Source: DASYDU01 sp036499445
GTDB lineage: Bacteria > Planctomycetota > Planctomycetia > Pirellulales > Lacipirellulaceae
DNA length: 15,973 bases
Assembly (NCBI GenBank): GCA_036499445.1
Contig: DASYDU010000329.1
Location: forward strand, 1 to 15,973
Direction of reading: 5' to 3'
This document shows, one piece after another, positions 1 through 7,689 of the stretch. The number at the start of each line of letters is the position of its first letter. Within the stretch, counting starts at the first letter, position 1. Under the pieces are notes generated by a model. That model had not been told where the DNA came from. It searched no databases and saw nothing but the letters and a program-made list of their open reading frames with translations. Made by a program: the position numbers and the translations under genes.

Positions 1-849
1 CCAATGAAAAACGTCCTCGCTGAGTTGTGGGTCGCCGGCTCGCAACCCCTCAGACGAGTCAAGAATATTGTCGCCTCGCCCACACGGCGGCCAATCATAT
101 CCAGATCCGGCCGCCCACCACCCAAAGTCGCCCACAAACTCGCCTACGGAATCGAAAAAGTCGACGACCGGACGTTCGCCGACGAGCAACGTATGAGACG
201 TGCCGTCAGTAACTGATCGCAAATCGACCCGAACGTTTGTGTCCGGAAACATACCGTCCGCCTTGTAGCCGTCTTGAAGCGCTTCTTCTCCGCCCTGCGT
301 ACCGGTGACTCCTAAATAGTTCGTGTAGGCTCGGTCGCACCAAATCTGGCCACCGCAGCTTGGACTACCGACCCGGTGCGACTCGGGGTCGTCAGGGCAG
401 ATTAACAAATCGACGATCTGGCTAGAGGCCGCGTGATTCGCTGCCATGCCGGACTCGCTAAATGCGTCCAGATTGAGACTAAAACGGTTGTGCAAGTTTG
501 TCTCTTCCAGATCAGGAAGTATGCGAACGATCCAACTCCACCAGGCGGACCTGTCAAGGAATGTAACATCGGCGTAGGCGCGACATAGGCCGTTATTCGG
601 CAGCCGCGCTACGTCGATCTCGTTGCCGGGCGGGAAATTCTTATGGACCTGCTCGAAGTTGAGCAGGCCAACGCCCAATTGGCGCAAATTATTTAGGCAT
701 TGCGCGCGGCGAGCACTGGCCCGCGCAGCCTGTACCGCCGGCAGGAGCAGTGCGACCAGAATGCCGATAATGGCAATGACAATGAGAAGCTCCACCATCG
801 TGAAACCGTGGGAACGGCGACGATCGCGAGGAGACGCTCGAATGACCAT
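1..849 (-). CDS. DUF1559 (prepilin-type N-terminal methylation) protein, partial at its C-terminus
   Basis: A minus-strand frame is open from an ATG at 849 to the left edge, giving 283 residues with no stop, so the C-terminus lies outside the window. The N-terminus is a type IV pilin-like leader: a basic stretch (RASPRDRRRSH), then G15-F16-T17-x-x-E20, then a hydrophobic helix (about 18-38) ending LLLPAVQAARASARRAQC. Downstream are typical DUF1559 features: LNNLRQLG, FEQVHKNFPPG, a ICPDDPES segment, YTNYLGVTGTQGG, VTDGTSHTLLVGER and GDFGWWAAG. The usual DUF1559 ending (HPGG...ADGSV) would come just beyond the edge. An AAGAGGT sequence about 7 bases before the ATG can serve as ribosome binding site. 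The family is greatly expanded in Planctomycetes. Members are thought to be processed by prepilin peptidase and sit in the envelope, but their individual roles are not known. Confidence 0.93.
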   Translation of the reverse strand, partial: MVIRASPRDRRRSHGFTMVELLIVIAIIGILVALLLPAVQAARASARRAQCLNNLRQLGVGLLNFEQVHKNFPPGNEIDVARLPNNGLCRAYADVTFLDRSAWWSWIVRILPDLEETNLHNRFSLNLDAFSESGMAANHAASSQIVDLLICPDDPESHRVGSPSCGGQIWCDRAYTNYLGVTGTQGGEEALQDGYKADGMFPDTNVRVDLRSVTDGTSHTLLVGERPVVDFFDSVGEFVGDFGWWAAGSGYDWPPCGRGDNILDSSEGLRAGDPQLSEDVFHW

Positions 850-1476
850 GTGAATACCTCTTACCCCATCGTCCCAGAGGCTTGGCCGCGAAATGCGAAT
901 CACAATCCAATTATTAGCGACAACGGGGCGGCGCGCCAAAAACGAATAGCATCTCTCACTATTTTGCTAGGTCTGCCGAAAACTGCAATTGCTGCTAACG
1001 GGAGTTTTTGACCGCGTGGTGTCCACGCCGACCAGATGTTGATCGTTGGGAGGCCCAGTCGAAAATATATTGGCTTCCCACTTTGCCGAAGATCGCATGC
1101 ACGGCCTGATAGTGCGTCAGTCCCAACCCAATCGATGGTTCCGAACCCAGCCCCTGCAGCGTGTACCACGGACCGGACACGAGTCTGGCGGGCGTGTTTC
1201 TAAGAGGGTCATATAACAGTATATCCGACAAAACGTGCGAGGTTGCGAAACAATCCTGCATTCGCGGCTAATGTTGCCGATGTTTCGGCGATAAGCTTCC
1301 GACAGGCCCAATTCGGACACGTCCGTTCAGTTTGCAGAATGGCCTTGGTAGCTCAGCCGCGTTTGCCTGATAATTGCGCCTGCATCTGCCCGGCGGCGAC
1401 ATCTGCGTGACTTGATCCGTTTAACATTTCTTCCGCTATCTAAACGCGTTAATTCGAACTGCCTCCAAAAGGTTTC
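850..1476. other. Gene-poor stretch with no recognised gene
   Basis: This 627-base gap lies between the divergent DUF1559 gene and the DUF374 gene. Three short overlapping minus-strand open frames (about 67-89 codons, spanning 900-1320) exist. None resembles a family I know, and none has a convincing Shine-Dalgarno. A perfect 6-base inverted repeat with a 3-base loop is present at 1014-1028 (GCGTGG/CCACGC). Promoters for the two flanking divergent genes must lie here, but I cannot place them with confidence. A tRNA-like string (GGTAGCTCAG) near 1347 is not part of a tRNA. Confidence 0.5.
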
Positions 1477-2244
1477 ATGACTTCACCTGCCCGTCCACAG
1501 CGACCGTTTCTCAATCGATGTATACGACAGATTACCCGCCGCGCGGTCGACGCCTTGGGTCCCTGGTTCATCGCGCTCGGGATGCTGATCTTGCGTGCCA
1601 CCTGCCGCGTCCGACTTCATCACGATCCGCGCCCCACGTTGCGTGCGGCGCGTGCGCGGTATGTCTACTCGGTGCTACATGCTCATCAGATCGCGGCCGC
1701 GACTTGCCGCGAAGCTGGTACGGCCGCGATGGTCTCACAGTCGCGAGATGGCGATTTTGTCGCAATGGGTTTAAGGATTGCCGGCATCAAAACGATCCGC
1801 GGTTCCAGTCGTCGGCGCAACCACGACAAAGGCGGCCTCTCCGCGTTAAGCGAGTTAGTTGAACACGTACGCGCCGGCTCCCCGGCGTACCTGGCGGTCG
1901 ATGGTCCGCGCGGACCGCGCTCTCGGGTCCATAAGGGAATCGCGCTGCTTTCGCAGCAGACGGGCGCTGCGGTGCTCAATGTGGTTGCGGTTCCCACGCG
2001 ACGCTGGATTTTCAAACGCAGCTGGGATCGGTTTCAGATCCCCAAGCCATTTTGCAGAATCGACATTTTCGTAGCACCACCAATTTGGCCGCAGCCGGAC
2101 GAATCGATGGATGAATATCGGTTCCGGATCGAGCAGTCGCTTTGTCAGCTCGAGACCCTGCGCGACCCTGTCGAGTCCGAAATCGCGACAGGTCGCCATA
2201 AGCAGCTCCCTGAGAGGGGCGCTTCCGCCTCATCCGCTGCCTGA
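1477..2244 (+). CDS. DUF374 lysophospholipid acyltransferase-like protein
   Basis: This 255-residue protein matches the DUF374 family (Pfam PF04028), a branch of the glycerolipid/lipid A acyltransferase fold. A hydrophobic N-terminal segment (about 29-41) likely anchors it to the inner membrane. Recognisable family motifs follow in order: LHAHQ (67-71), VSQSRDGD (86-93), an RGSSRRR segment (108-114, normally RGSS.RGG), DGPRGPR (142-148) followed by VHKGIALLSQQTGAAVL, and SWDRFQIPKPF (182-192). The usual acyltransferase HX4D motif is replaced in this family by the LHAHQ...SRDGD arrangement, so acyl transfer to a lipid A or lysophospholipid-type acceptor is inferred from the fold. The start is supported by AAAAGG 5 bases upstream. 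It stands alone: the gene to its left is divergent and the one to its right is convergent. The C-terminal 40 residues are variable, low-complexity sequence. Confidence 0.85.
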   Translation: MTSPARPQRPFLNRCIRQITRRAVDALGPWFIALGMLILRATCRVRLHHDPRPTLRAARARYVYSVLHAHQIAAATCREAGTAAMVSQSRDGDFVAMGLRIAGIKTIRGSSRRRNHDKGGLSALSELVEHVRAGSPAYLAVDGPRGPRSRVHKGIALLSQQTGAAVLNVVAVPTRRWIFKRSWDRFQIPKPFCRIDIFVAPPIWPQPDESMDEYRFRIEQSLCQLETLRDPVESEIATGRHKQLPERGASASSAA

Positions 2245-2375
2245 TCCGGTTCAGCATCGAAAGCTTTTTCGCAGTCCTGTCATTGAGGATTAGTTTGCCA
2301 AAGCATCCACCGGGATCAGAACGCCTCCGAATCTCACTCCGCAAAGCGGACATCGGCAGTGCTGCCCCTATTGAA

Positions 2376-3251
2376 TTAAGAGCCCTTCGCCGAATGAGTT
2401 GCGCTCGGGTCCCCTGTCGCAGGCGGTGAGTGATCTGTTTCGGCCGGCGGCCCTAAGAACTTGGTCAGCAGCGGCCGCAGCCCATCTGCCCACACCTGGT
2501 AGCCCTTGACCGTCGGGTGCAACTTATCGACGGTCATGCCATCAAATAATATCCCGTCGGAATTGGCGAACTGATCATTGACGTTGACGTAGAAGACCAT
2601 TTGCCCGTCGGCCAGCTTCGATAGTTCATCATTGATCTTCCGAATCTCCGGTAGAACCTCCGGATGATCATTTCGCGGGAAGATCGCCGTCAGGACGATC
2701 TTTGCCTCTGGTGCTTTCGCACGGCACGTGTCGATCAGCGCGCGAAAACCATTGAGAATATCGTTGACTTTCTCATCGTCGCCGGGTTGATTTCCGACGT
2801 TGTTCGTGCCGGCGAGGATCACAATGACTTTCGGATTGACGCCGTCCAACTCGCCATTCTGAATGCGCCACAAAATATTCTGGATGCGGTCGGCGCCCCA
2901 GCCGAAGTTGGCGGCATTCCAGCCGAAGAAGTTCGCCTTCCAGTTGGCCATCATCTTCGACCACTGTGGATCAGTACATCCCCAACGGCGAATTATTGAA
3001 TCGCCGAGGAAGTACAGATCAATGCCGCCCGCCTGAGCCTTGGCGACGAGTTGCTCATATGCGAGTATGGAGTTGGCATCGGTGCGCGGTGCGGCTACCG
3101 CGGCCGAATCCGGCTGGGGCGCCGACTTCGCTCCGGCGTCGCCCCGGTTTGCAAAGGTCTGCGCTACAGACGCAATAGGCGATGCTAGAAAACTCGCACA
3201 GGCACACGCGATGAGTATCGGCAGCGATGTTCGGTTCGAGTACTTGTGCAT
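2376..3251 (-). CDS. Secreted SGNH/GDSL-type hydrolase (PAF-acetylhydrolase-like)
   Basis: This 291-residue protein starts MHKYSNR, then has a hydrophobic signal sequence with probable cleavage after ASVA (about residue 30). The frame remains open upstream, but those codons overlap the divergent glycosidase gene and come before the signal peptide, so I chose 3251; ATG 3284 is an alternative. SGNH blocks are clear: block I FLGDSIIRRWG with Ser85, block II FGWGADRIQ (117-124), block III VILAGTNN (144-151) with Asn150, and block V VDKLHP with Asp242 and His245. The closest type is the GDSL lipase family related to PAF acetylhydrolase IB, common in Planctomycetes and Bacteroidetes as carbohydrate esterases. 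Its divergent pairing with a GH35-like glycosidase fits deacetylation of polysaccharides, though the substrate is not visible. The C-terminal 25 residues are a disordered Pro/Ser/Thr tail. Confidence 0.85.
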   Translation of the reverse strand: MHKYSNRTSLPILIACACASFLASPIASVAQTFANRGDAGAKSAPQPDSAAVAAPRTDANSILAYEQLVAKAQAGGIDLYFLGDSIIRRWGCTDPQWSKMMANWKANFFGWNAANFGWGADRIQNILWRIQNGELDGVNPKVIVILAGTNNVGNQPGDDEKVNDILNGFRALIDTCRAKAPEAKIVLTAIFPRNDHPEVLPEIRKINDELSKLADGQMVFYVNVNDQFANSDGILFDGMTVDKLHPTVKGYQVWADGLRPLLTKFLGPPAETDHSPPATGDPSATHSAKGS

Positions 3252-3302
3252 GGGTTCTGCCGTTTTGTAGCTGGCTTCGATCATGAGTGCCCCATATGCT
3301 AA

Positions 3303-3331
3303 TTGTCGCAATTGGCCGATGTCAACATACT
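3303..3331 (+). promoter_or_regulatory. Candidate sigma-70-type promoter for the GH35-like gene
   Basis: TTGTCG (3303-3308) and CATACT (3326-3331) are separated by 17 bases, each matching 4 of 6 consensus positions. The predicted transcript would begin near 3338, just before the Shine-Dalgarno AAGGAG (3340-3345). It lies inside the 103-base divergent gap shared with the SGNH hydrolase gene. The match is weak and could be chance. Confidence 0.25.
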
Positions 3332-3354
3332 GCCCGAGAAAGGAGTTGAAGGAC

Positions 3355-5112
3355 GTGACGAACACGCGTGACCTGATAGCACTATGCAGCGCGCGTAACG
3401 CCATCGCGAACGGCGTCGCTAATAACCAGCGCTTGCTCAGCGTCGCCTTCGCGATTCTGTTCGTGTTTTGCCCTATTGGGTGCGCATCGCAGCTTAGCGC
3501 GGAAACAGCGACCCTGCCGGCATTGCGCAAGGTTGATCGCGTCACGCAATTGTACGTCGACGGAAATCCATTTCTCGCATTGGGAGGAGAGTTGGGCAAC
3601 TCGACCGCATCGGACCTGGCTGTTCTCGGCGCGGCGCTGGATAAGTGCCAGCGGATGAATCTAAACACGATCATGCTGCCGGTTTACTGGGACCTCATCG
3701 AGCCGGAAGCAGGAAAATTTGATTTCACGCTGGTGCAAGGCGCGATCGATCGGGCGAGAACACGCAATTTGCGGCTGGTTTATTTGTGGTTCGGAACCTG
3801 GAAGAATAGCATGTCGTGTTACGCGCCGGGCTGGGTAAAGCGGGACGCTTCGCGCTTTGAAAGGGTCAAGCGCGCTACCGGTGAAACGCAGGAAATAATC
3901 AGCCCAGAAAGCACGGCCGCGAACGACGCAGACGTCCGAGCATTTTCGGCGCTCATGCGATGGACCAAAGAGTATGACGCTGATAAGTCCACCGTCATCA
4001 TGGTGCAGGTGGAAAACGAGATCGGCATGATTCCAGAGGCCAGGGACCATTCCGAAAAGTCGGAGCAAGCCTACGAAGGCAAAGTCCCGGACAAGCTCTT
4101 GTCCTTGCTGACCAAGGGAGAGCTTGGGCCCGAAGTCGGCGCACTCTGGGAGAAGGCGGGTCGCAAAAGCAGCGGGAGCTGGAGCGACGTCTTTGGATCT
4201 CAGCCAGAGGGCGAGGAGGTTTTCTCGGCTTGGCAGTTTTCGACATATACGGAGAAGGTCATAGCGGCCGGCAAGCGCGAGTACCCGCTGCCGATGTTCG
4301 CCAATGCCGCGCTGATGCGGCCCAAGTACCAGCCCGGCCAATATCCCAGCGCAGGCCCCCTGCCGCACCTGCTCGAGGTTTGGCGCGCGGGCGCACCTTC
4401 GCTCGACATGATCTCGCCTGACATCTACTTCCCAAATTTCATGGAGTGGTGCGGCCGATATTGCCGCAACGGCAATCCGCTGTTCATCCCCGAGATGGCC
4501 GCGTCGATGCGGGTGTCGGGGAATATCGTCTATGCACTGGCGCAATTCGGAGCCATTGGTTGTGGACCATTTTCGATCGAGAACGTCGACGAGAAGAAAG
4601 AGCGGCTAATCTCCAGCTGTTACGACGTGCTGGGCGGAATGTCGGACCTCATCTTGAAGTCTCAACAGACCGGAAACATCATCGGCCTCTCGCCGCAAGT
4701 CGCCTTTGACTGGACAGTCGATGAACAGCCGCAGAAAGGCGAGCTTGGTGGTGTGCTCTTCGAGGCGCAGTTTGATCGACCTGCCACCGGTACGTCGGAA
4801 ACAACAACATTGCCGACGCTTGGCGCCAATCGATGGGACGCTCCGCCGGGAACGCCTTACGGATCGGCAATGATTGTAGAGCTCGCTCCCGAGGAGTTTG
4901 TAATTGCTGGAATGGGCGTGACCCTCACGTTCGCGCCCCGAGACGGAAGCGGAAAAGTCGGGATTGATCGGGTACAGGAAGGTCTTTTCAAAAAGGACGG
5001 AACCTGGGTCGGCGGCCGCTGGCTCAATGGCGATGAAACTCACCAAGGCCGGCACCTCCATTTCCCAGACGGGAAGTGGACGGTACAACGCGCCACGCTC
5101 TATCGGTATTAG
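3355..5112 (+). CDS. Secreted GH35-like beta-galactosidase family protein with DUF5597-type C-terminus
   Basis: I chose the GTG at 3355 because AAGGAG lies 9 bases upstream. An in-frame ATG at 3283 would add 24 residues and abut the divergent gene's start. The 585-residue product has an N-terminal hydrophobic segment (about 27-42) followed by Cys43 in CPIGC, which could be a non-ideal lipobox or part of an ordinary signal peptide. The catalytic TIM barrel begins near LYVDGNPFLALGGELGNS (66-83), with MLPVYWDLIEPEAGKFDF typical of GH35/GH42. The likely acid/base is Glu222 in VQVENEIG, and the likely nucleophile Glu380 in LFIPEMAAS. The remaining ~150 residues match the DUF5597 beta-sandwich seen in xyloglucan-type GH35 enzymes. 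It probably removes terminal galactose or a similar sugar from plant or algal polysaccharide outside the cytoplasm. The divergent SGNH hydrolase may remove acyl groups from the same substrate. Confidence 0.87.
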   Translation: MTNTRDLIALCSARNAIANGVANNQRLLSVAFAILFVFCPIGCASQLSAETATLPALRKVDRVTQLYVDGNPFLALGGELGNSTASDLAVLGAALDKCQRMNLNTIMLPVYWDLIEPEAGKFDFTLVQGAIDRARTRNLRLVYLWFGTWKNSMSCYAPGWVKRDASRFERVKRATGETQEIISPESTAANDADVRAFSALMRWTKEYDADKSTVIMVQVENEIGMIPEARDHSEKSEQAYEGKVPDKLLSLLTKGELGPEVGALWEKAGRKSSGSWSDVFGSQPEGEEVFSAWQFSTYTEKVIAAGKREYPLPMFANAALMRPKYQPGQYPSAGPLPHLLEVWRAGAPSLDMISPDIYFPNFMEWCGRYCRNGNPLFIPEMAASMRVSGNIVYALAQFGAIGCGPFSIENVDEKKERLISSCYDVLGGMSDLILKSQQTGNIIGLSPQVAFDWTVDEQPQKGELGGVLFEAQFDRPATGTSETTTLPTLGANRWDAPPGTPYGSAMIVELAPEEFVIAGMGVTLTFAPRDGSGKVGIDRVQEGLFKKDGTWVGGRWLNGDETHQGRHLHFPDGKWTVQRATLYRY

Positions 5113-5113
5113 C

Positions 5114-5269
5114 GGCGGCAGCCGCTACGAACCGCACGACACCGCCGATTCGGCGGCCAAGCTCGCCAAGTTGCTCCGAGATTCGCGGCGAGAAATCCAG
5201 CTCGGACTCACCGGCCAACAGGCAATTCGAGCCCGCTACCATGCCGAGCTTTCGCCCTCCCGGTTGTAA
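5114..5269 (+). pseudogene. Possible remnant of a GT-B glycosyltransferase C-terminus
   Basis: Immediately after the GH35 stop, a different frame reads about 51 residues: a YEPHDTADSAAKLAKLL segment, then RDSRREIQLGLTGQQ and AIRARYHAELSPSRL, ending at TAA (5267-5269). This resembles the C-terminal helix region of family 4-type glycosyltransferases, where a P-x-D stretch precedes A..I..LL.D...R..LG..GR..V...F. No start codon, Shine-Dalgarno or upstream glycosyltransferase domain is present: the upstream part of this frame overlaps the glycosidase in the wrong register. I infer a truncated remnant left by deletion or rearrangement. A chance resemblance is possible because the piece is short. 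Confidence 0.42.
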
Positions 5270-5304
5270 AAAATAGTTGCTCATTGCCTCATCCCTAATC
5301 TAAG

Positions 5305-6252
5305 ATGACGAGCATGATTAAAAACTCAAGCACAATTGTTGACCACCTTTCGCGCCGCACTTTCCTCAAGACGTCGGCCGTTGTGCCCGCGGCGATGGTT
5401 GCCGGTTCCATGGGCCTGGGCGCTTTTGCGGCCGAACCGGCCGCGCCCGCCTCGCTCCCAGCCAAAAAATATCCCATCGGGCTGGAGCTCTATTCCGTCC
5501 GAACGGAATTGGCTCGCGACCTGCCCAACACCCTCCGCAACGTGGCAAAGATCGGCTACGAAGTGGTCGAGTTTTACGCGCCCTACTACGACTGGTCGCT
5601 GCCCTATGCGAAAACCGTCCGCTCGCAAATGGATGATCTCGGGCTGCGCTGCTACTCAACGCATAACCACATCGAGTCGTTCACACCGGGCGATAAGATG
5701 GCCAAGGCAATTGAGCTGAATCAGATCCTCGGTTCGAGAATCGTCGTGATGGCGTCGGCGCCGTCGACCACAAAAAGCTTGGAGGATTGGCAATCGCTCT
5801 GCCAGCAGCTGGCCGCCGCCACCGAACAATTAAGTCCACACGGTCTGGCCGCCGGTTACCACAATCACCAAACAGAATGGGCGCCGCTCGACGGCGACAA
5901 ACGCGTCATGGATCTGCTTGCGTCCAACACACCCAAAGAATTCGTGCTGCAGCTGGACGTTGGCACGTGCGTCGAAGCGGGCGCCGACCCGGTCGCCTGG
6001 ATCAAGGCCAACCCTGGTCGGATTAAAGTCCTACATCTCAAGGACTGGGCTCCGGGCGCGCGCGAGGAGGAGAAGTCCTACCGCGTCCTCTTCGGAGAGG
6101 GCGTCTCACCCTGGAAAGAAATCATCGCGGCCAGCGAAGAGACCGGCGGCGTCGAATTCTACCTGATGGAACAAGAAGGCAGCCGCTTCCCAGAATTCGA
6201 TGCCGCCCAGCGCTGCTTGGACAATTGGAAGTCGTTTCGTGCAAAGGCGTAA
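5305..6252 (+). CDS. Tat-exported sugar phosphate isomerase/epimerase-like TIM-barrel protein
   Basis: This 315-residue protein belongs to the AP endonuclease family 2 / xylose isomerase-like TIM barrel group (Pfam PF01261). A twin-arginine signal (SRRTFLK, Arg17-Arg18) is followed by a hydrophobic region with cleavage likely after AFAAE (about 40-44). Barrel motifs include IGLELYSVR (58-66), a STHNH segment (118-122), GYHNHQTEW (184-192), LQLDVG (215-220), HLKDW (244-248), FGEGVSPW (263-270) and FYLMEQE (285-291). These contribute the Glu/His/Asp metal ligands of the fold. Tat export suggests folding with a bound metal in the cytoplasm before transport. Many such proteins occur in Planctomycetes and likely epimerise or isomerise sugars or inositols, but the substrate is unknown. 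ATG at 5314 is an alternative start; neither has a good Shine-Dalgarno. It converges with the next gene across only 20 bases. Confidence 0.85.
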   Translation: MTSMIKNSSTIVDHLSRRTFLKTSAVVPAAMVAGSMGLGAFAAEPAAPASLPAKKYPIGLELYSVRTELARDLPNTLRNVAKIGYEVVEFYAPYYDWSLPYAKTVRSQMDDLGLRCYSTHNHIESFTPGDKMAKAIELNQILGSRIVVMASAPSTTKSLEDWQSLCQQLAAATEQLSPHGLAAGYHNHQTEWAPLDGDKRVMDLLASNTPKEFVLQLDVGTCVEAGADPVAWIKANPGRIKVLHLKDWAPGAREEEKSYRVLFGEGVSPWKEIIAASEETGGVEFYLMEQEGSRFPEFDAAQRCLDNWKSFRAKA

Positions 6253-6272
6253 GCCAATCCAGTGGCCGTCTA

Positions 6273-7244
6273 CTACTCGTCGTGGACGATTTCTTGTTTG
6301 GGTAAAGCGCAGGCGCCGCATGCGGTCACCCACGGCCCTGGTTCTCGCGCTAGCTCCTGTTCAATGAAAGCGAGCGTATCAGCGTTGGTATTTCCGCGGC
6401 TCACGTTTGCGGTGTCACTTTTCACGCGGTCGCGGTAAGCGGCCAACTCGCTGCGATACTCTTCGACCGTCTGATGGGGCTTGTTCCAACGGACCCACAC
6501 GACGTACGGACCGCCACCAACGAGGCGGTCGTCCGCACCGCTGCCCACGTTGCCGATCTCGATCGACGTGCCGTCTGGATGGTTCAATGTGATCTGGCCA
6601 TTCTCCAGCTTTCCCCACGGCTCGGCGCCTTTCAGATGGCGGAGCGAGAACTCCAGCGAGGCCACGCCGCACACTTCGACCGAAAACACCTCGGCATCCG
6701 AAGCCAGCATGCGACCAACGTACTGCTTGTCGTTGAGGATAATGCGCGACGAGTGGAACTTGAGCCGATATAGGTCATCGGCCGCCTCCTGGAACGACTT
6801 CGGGCGCAATTGCACCAAAGCAACGCTTGGCGTGAGATTGAGTTGATAGACTCGCCCTTCCTTGTCGGAGCCCAAATCGAGCGATGTCGGGCGAAGGCTC
6901 GTGAGATCAATCCGCTCCTCCTTGGCGCCGTCCTCCCCCGATTTGCCCTGTCGGCCGACCGTCACGTCGGCATAAAAGTGGTCGGACTCAATCGTTAGCT
7001 CGATGCCGATTTGGTCCTCGGATGTGGAGAGGCCCAGCTTTGCGCCGGGCGATCCGGACGCACTGCCGTACGAGCGGTAGGATGCGAGCGATTGGTTTGC
7101 ATCGAGCGAAACCACCGCTGCGTCGACATGGTAGTAGTTGTACGACTCCTGCTCTTGTTTTGCCGAGGTCTGGCGGGCCATTACACCCACGACCGCGAGC
7201 ACACAGCCGTGGTGCGCGATGGCACGCATCAAATTAAGAATCAT
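6273..7244 (-). CDS. Exported protein of unknown function in the ECF sigma operon
   Basis: I do not recognise the family. The 323-residue protein starts at ATG 7244, chosen because AAGGAG lies 7 bases upstream; a longer start at 7265 would overlap the previous gene by 32 bases. Residues 5-29 look like a signal peptide ending near RQTSA. The mature part is rich in short beta-like segments, for example VDAAVVSLDANQSLASYRSYGSA and IGIELTIESDHFYADVTVGR. No membrane helix follows, so it is probably periplasmic. A C-x-x-C pair (Cys309, Cys312 in ACGACALPKQ) sits 12 residues from the C-terminus and could form a redox pair or bind metal. Its start overlaps the end of the anti-sigma-like gene by 11 bases, so it is translationally coupled to it. 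It may be the operon's effector or a sensor partner. Confidence 0.75.
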   Translation of the reverse strand: MILNLMRAIAHHGCVLAVVGVMARQTSAKQEQESYNYYHVDAAVVSLDANQSLASYRSYGSASGSPGAKLGLSTSEDQIGIELTIESDHFYADVTVGRQGKSGEDGAKEERIDLTSLRPTSLDLGSDKEGRVYQLNLTPSVALVQLRPKSFQEAADDLYRLKFHSSRIILNDKQYVGRMLASDAEVFSVEVCGVASLEFSLRHLKGAEPWGKLENGQITLNHPDGTSIEIGNVGSGADDRLVGGGPYVVWVRWNKPHQTVEEYRSELAAYRDRVKSDTANVSRGNTNADTLAFIEQELAREPGPWVTACGACALPKQEIVHDE

Positions 7245-7689
7245 CTTTTTTCTCCTTCGCGTCACGTTCTAAGGAAAATCGTGTCTTGGAGAGCGACTCA
7301 AGTGATTGAATGTACGACCGCGTTACGCTCCAGGCTGGACCCGCCGCGTAATCCGTACCAGGTTTGGAGGCAGCGCCAGTCTCAACAAATCGGTCCTGCA
7401 TCGGCCCGGTCGCCGTTCGGTCGGCTCTGTGCCGTGCCGAGGCGGACCATAATAGCGCCGCCGAGGAAATTGCCAGCATCGAAATTGCCAGCATCACCGT
7501 CGCGGCGACTGCAATCGGCACTGGCACGGCCACCGTTCGTCGCCACCATGGCGGCCAGGCTCGGAGTGCAAGGGCGTGACGCACCGCCTCCCGATTAGCA
7601 ACTCTCGCTTCGTCGGGAACGCTCACGGCGCGAAGCGGCGCCAATAAATCAAACAATTCGTCCGGAAGCGATTCAGGTGGATCGTTCAT
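7234..7689 (-). CDS. Membrane anti-sigma-factor-like protein
   Basis: This 151-residue protein has a cytoplasmic-type N-terminal region (1-50, DPPESLPDELFDLLAPLRAVSVPDEARVANREAVRHAL), one transmembrane segment (about 53-81, from TVAVPVPIAVAATVML to SSAALLW) and a roughly 70-residue extracytoplasmic tail. It lacks the HxxxCxxC zinc anti-sigma motif, so assignment rests on topology and position. Its ATG overlaps the sigma gene's TGA in an ATGA junction (7686-7689), the usual arrangement for an ECF sigma factor and its membrane inhibitor. The frame ends TAA (7234-7236) inside the start of the downstream exported-protein gene. The simple model is that residues 1-50 hold the sigma factor until a signal sensed by the outer tail releases it. 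Confidence 0.72.
   Translation of the reverse strand: MNDPPESLPDELFDLLAPLRAVSVPDEARVANREAVRHALALRAWPPWWRRTVAVPVPIAVAATVMLAISMLAISSAALLWSASARHRADRTATGPMQDRFVETGAASKPGTDYAAGPAWSVTRSYIQSLESLSKTRFSLERDAKEKKDDS

Noticed and set aside
1346..1467. tRNA-like GGTAGCTCAG followed by AATTCGAACT
   Set aside because: The two elements are about 100 bases apart, no acceptor stem or anticodon arm pairs between them, and no CCA end fits.
2376..3674. Longer 432-residue form of the SGNH hydrolase
   Set aside because: The added N-terminal 140 residues overlap the divergent glycosidase gene in antisense and precede a clear signal peptide at 3251.
3661..4545. 294-residue antisense open frame within the GH35-like gene
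   Set aside because: It is a shadow of a well-supported gene, with arginine/histidine-rich sequence and no recognisable domain.
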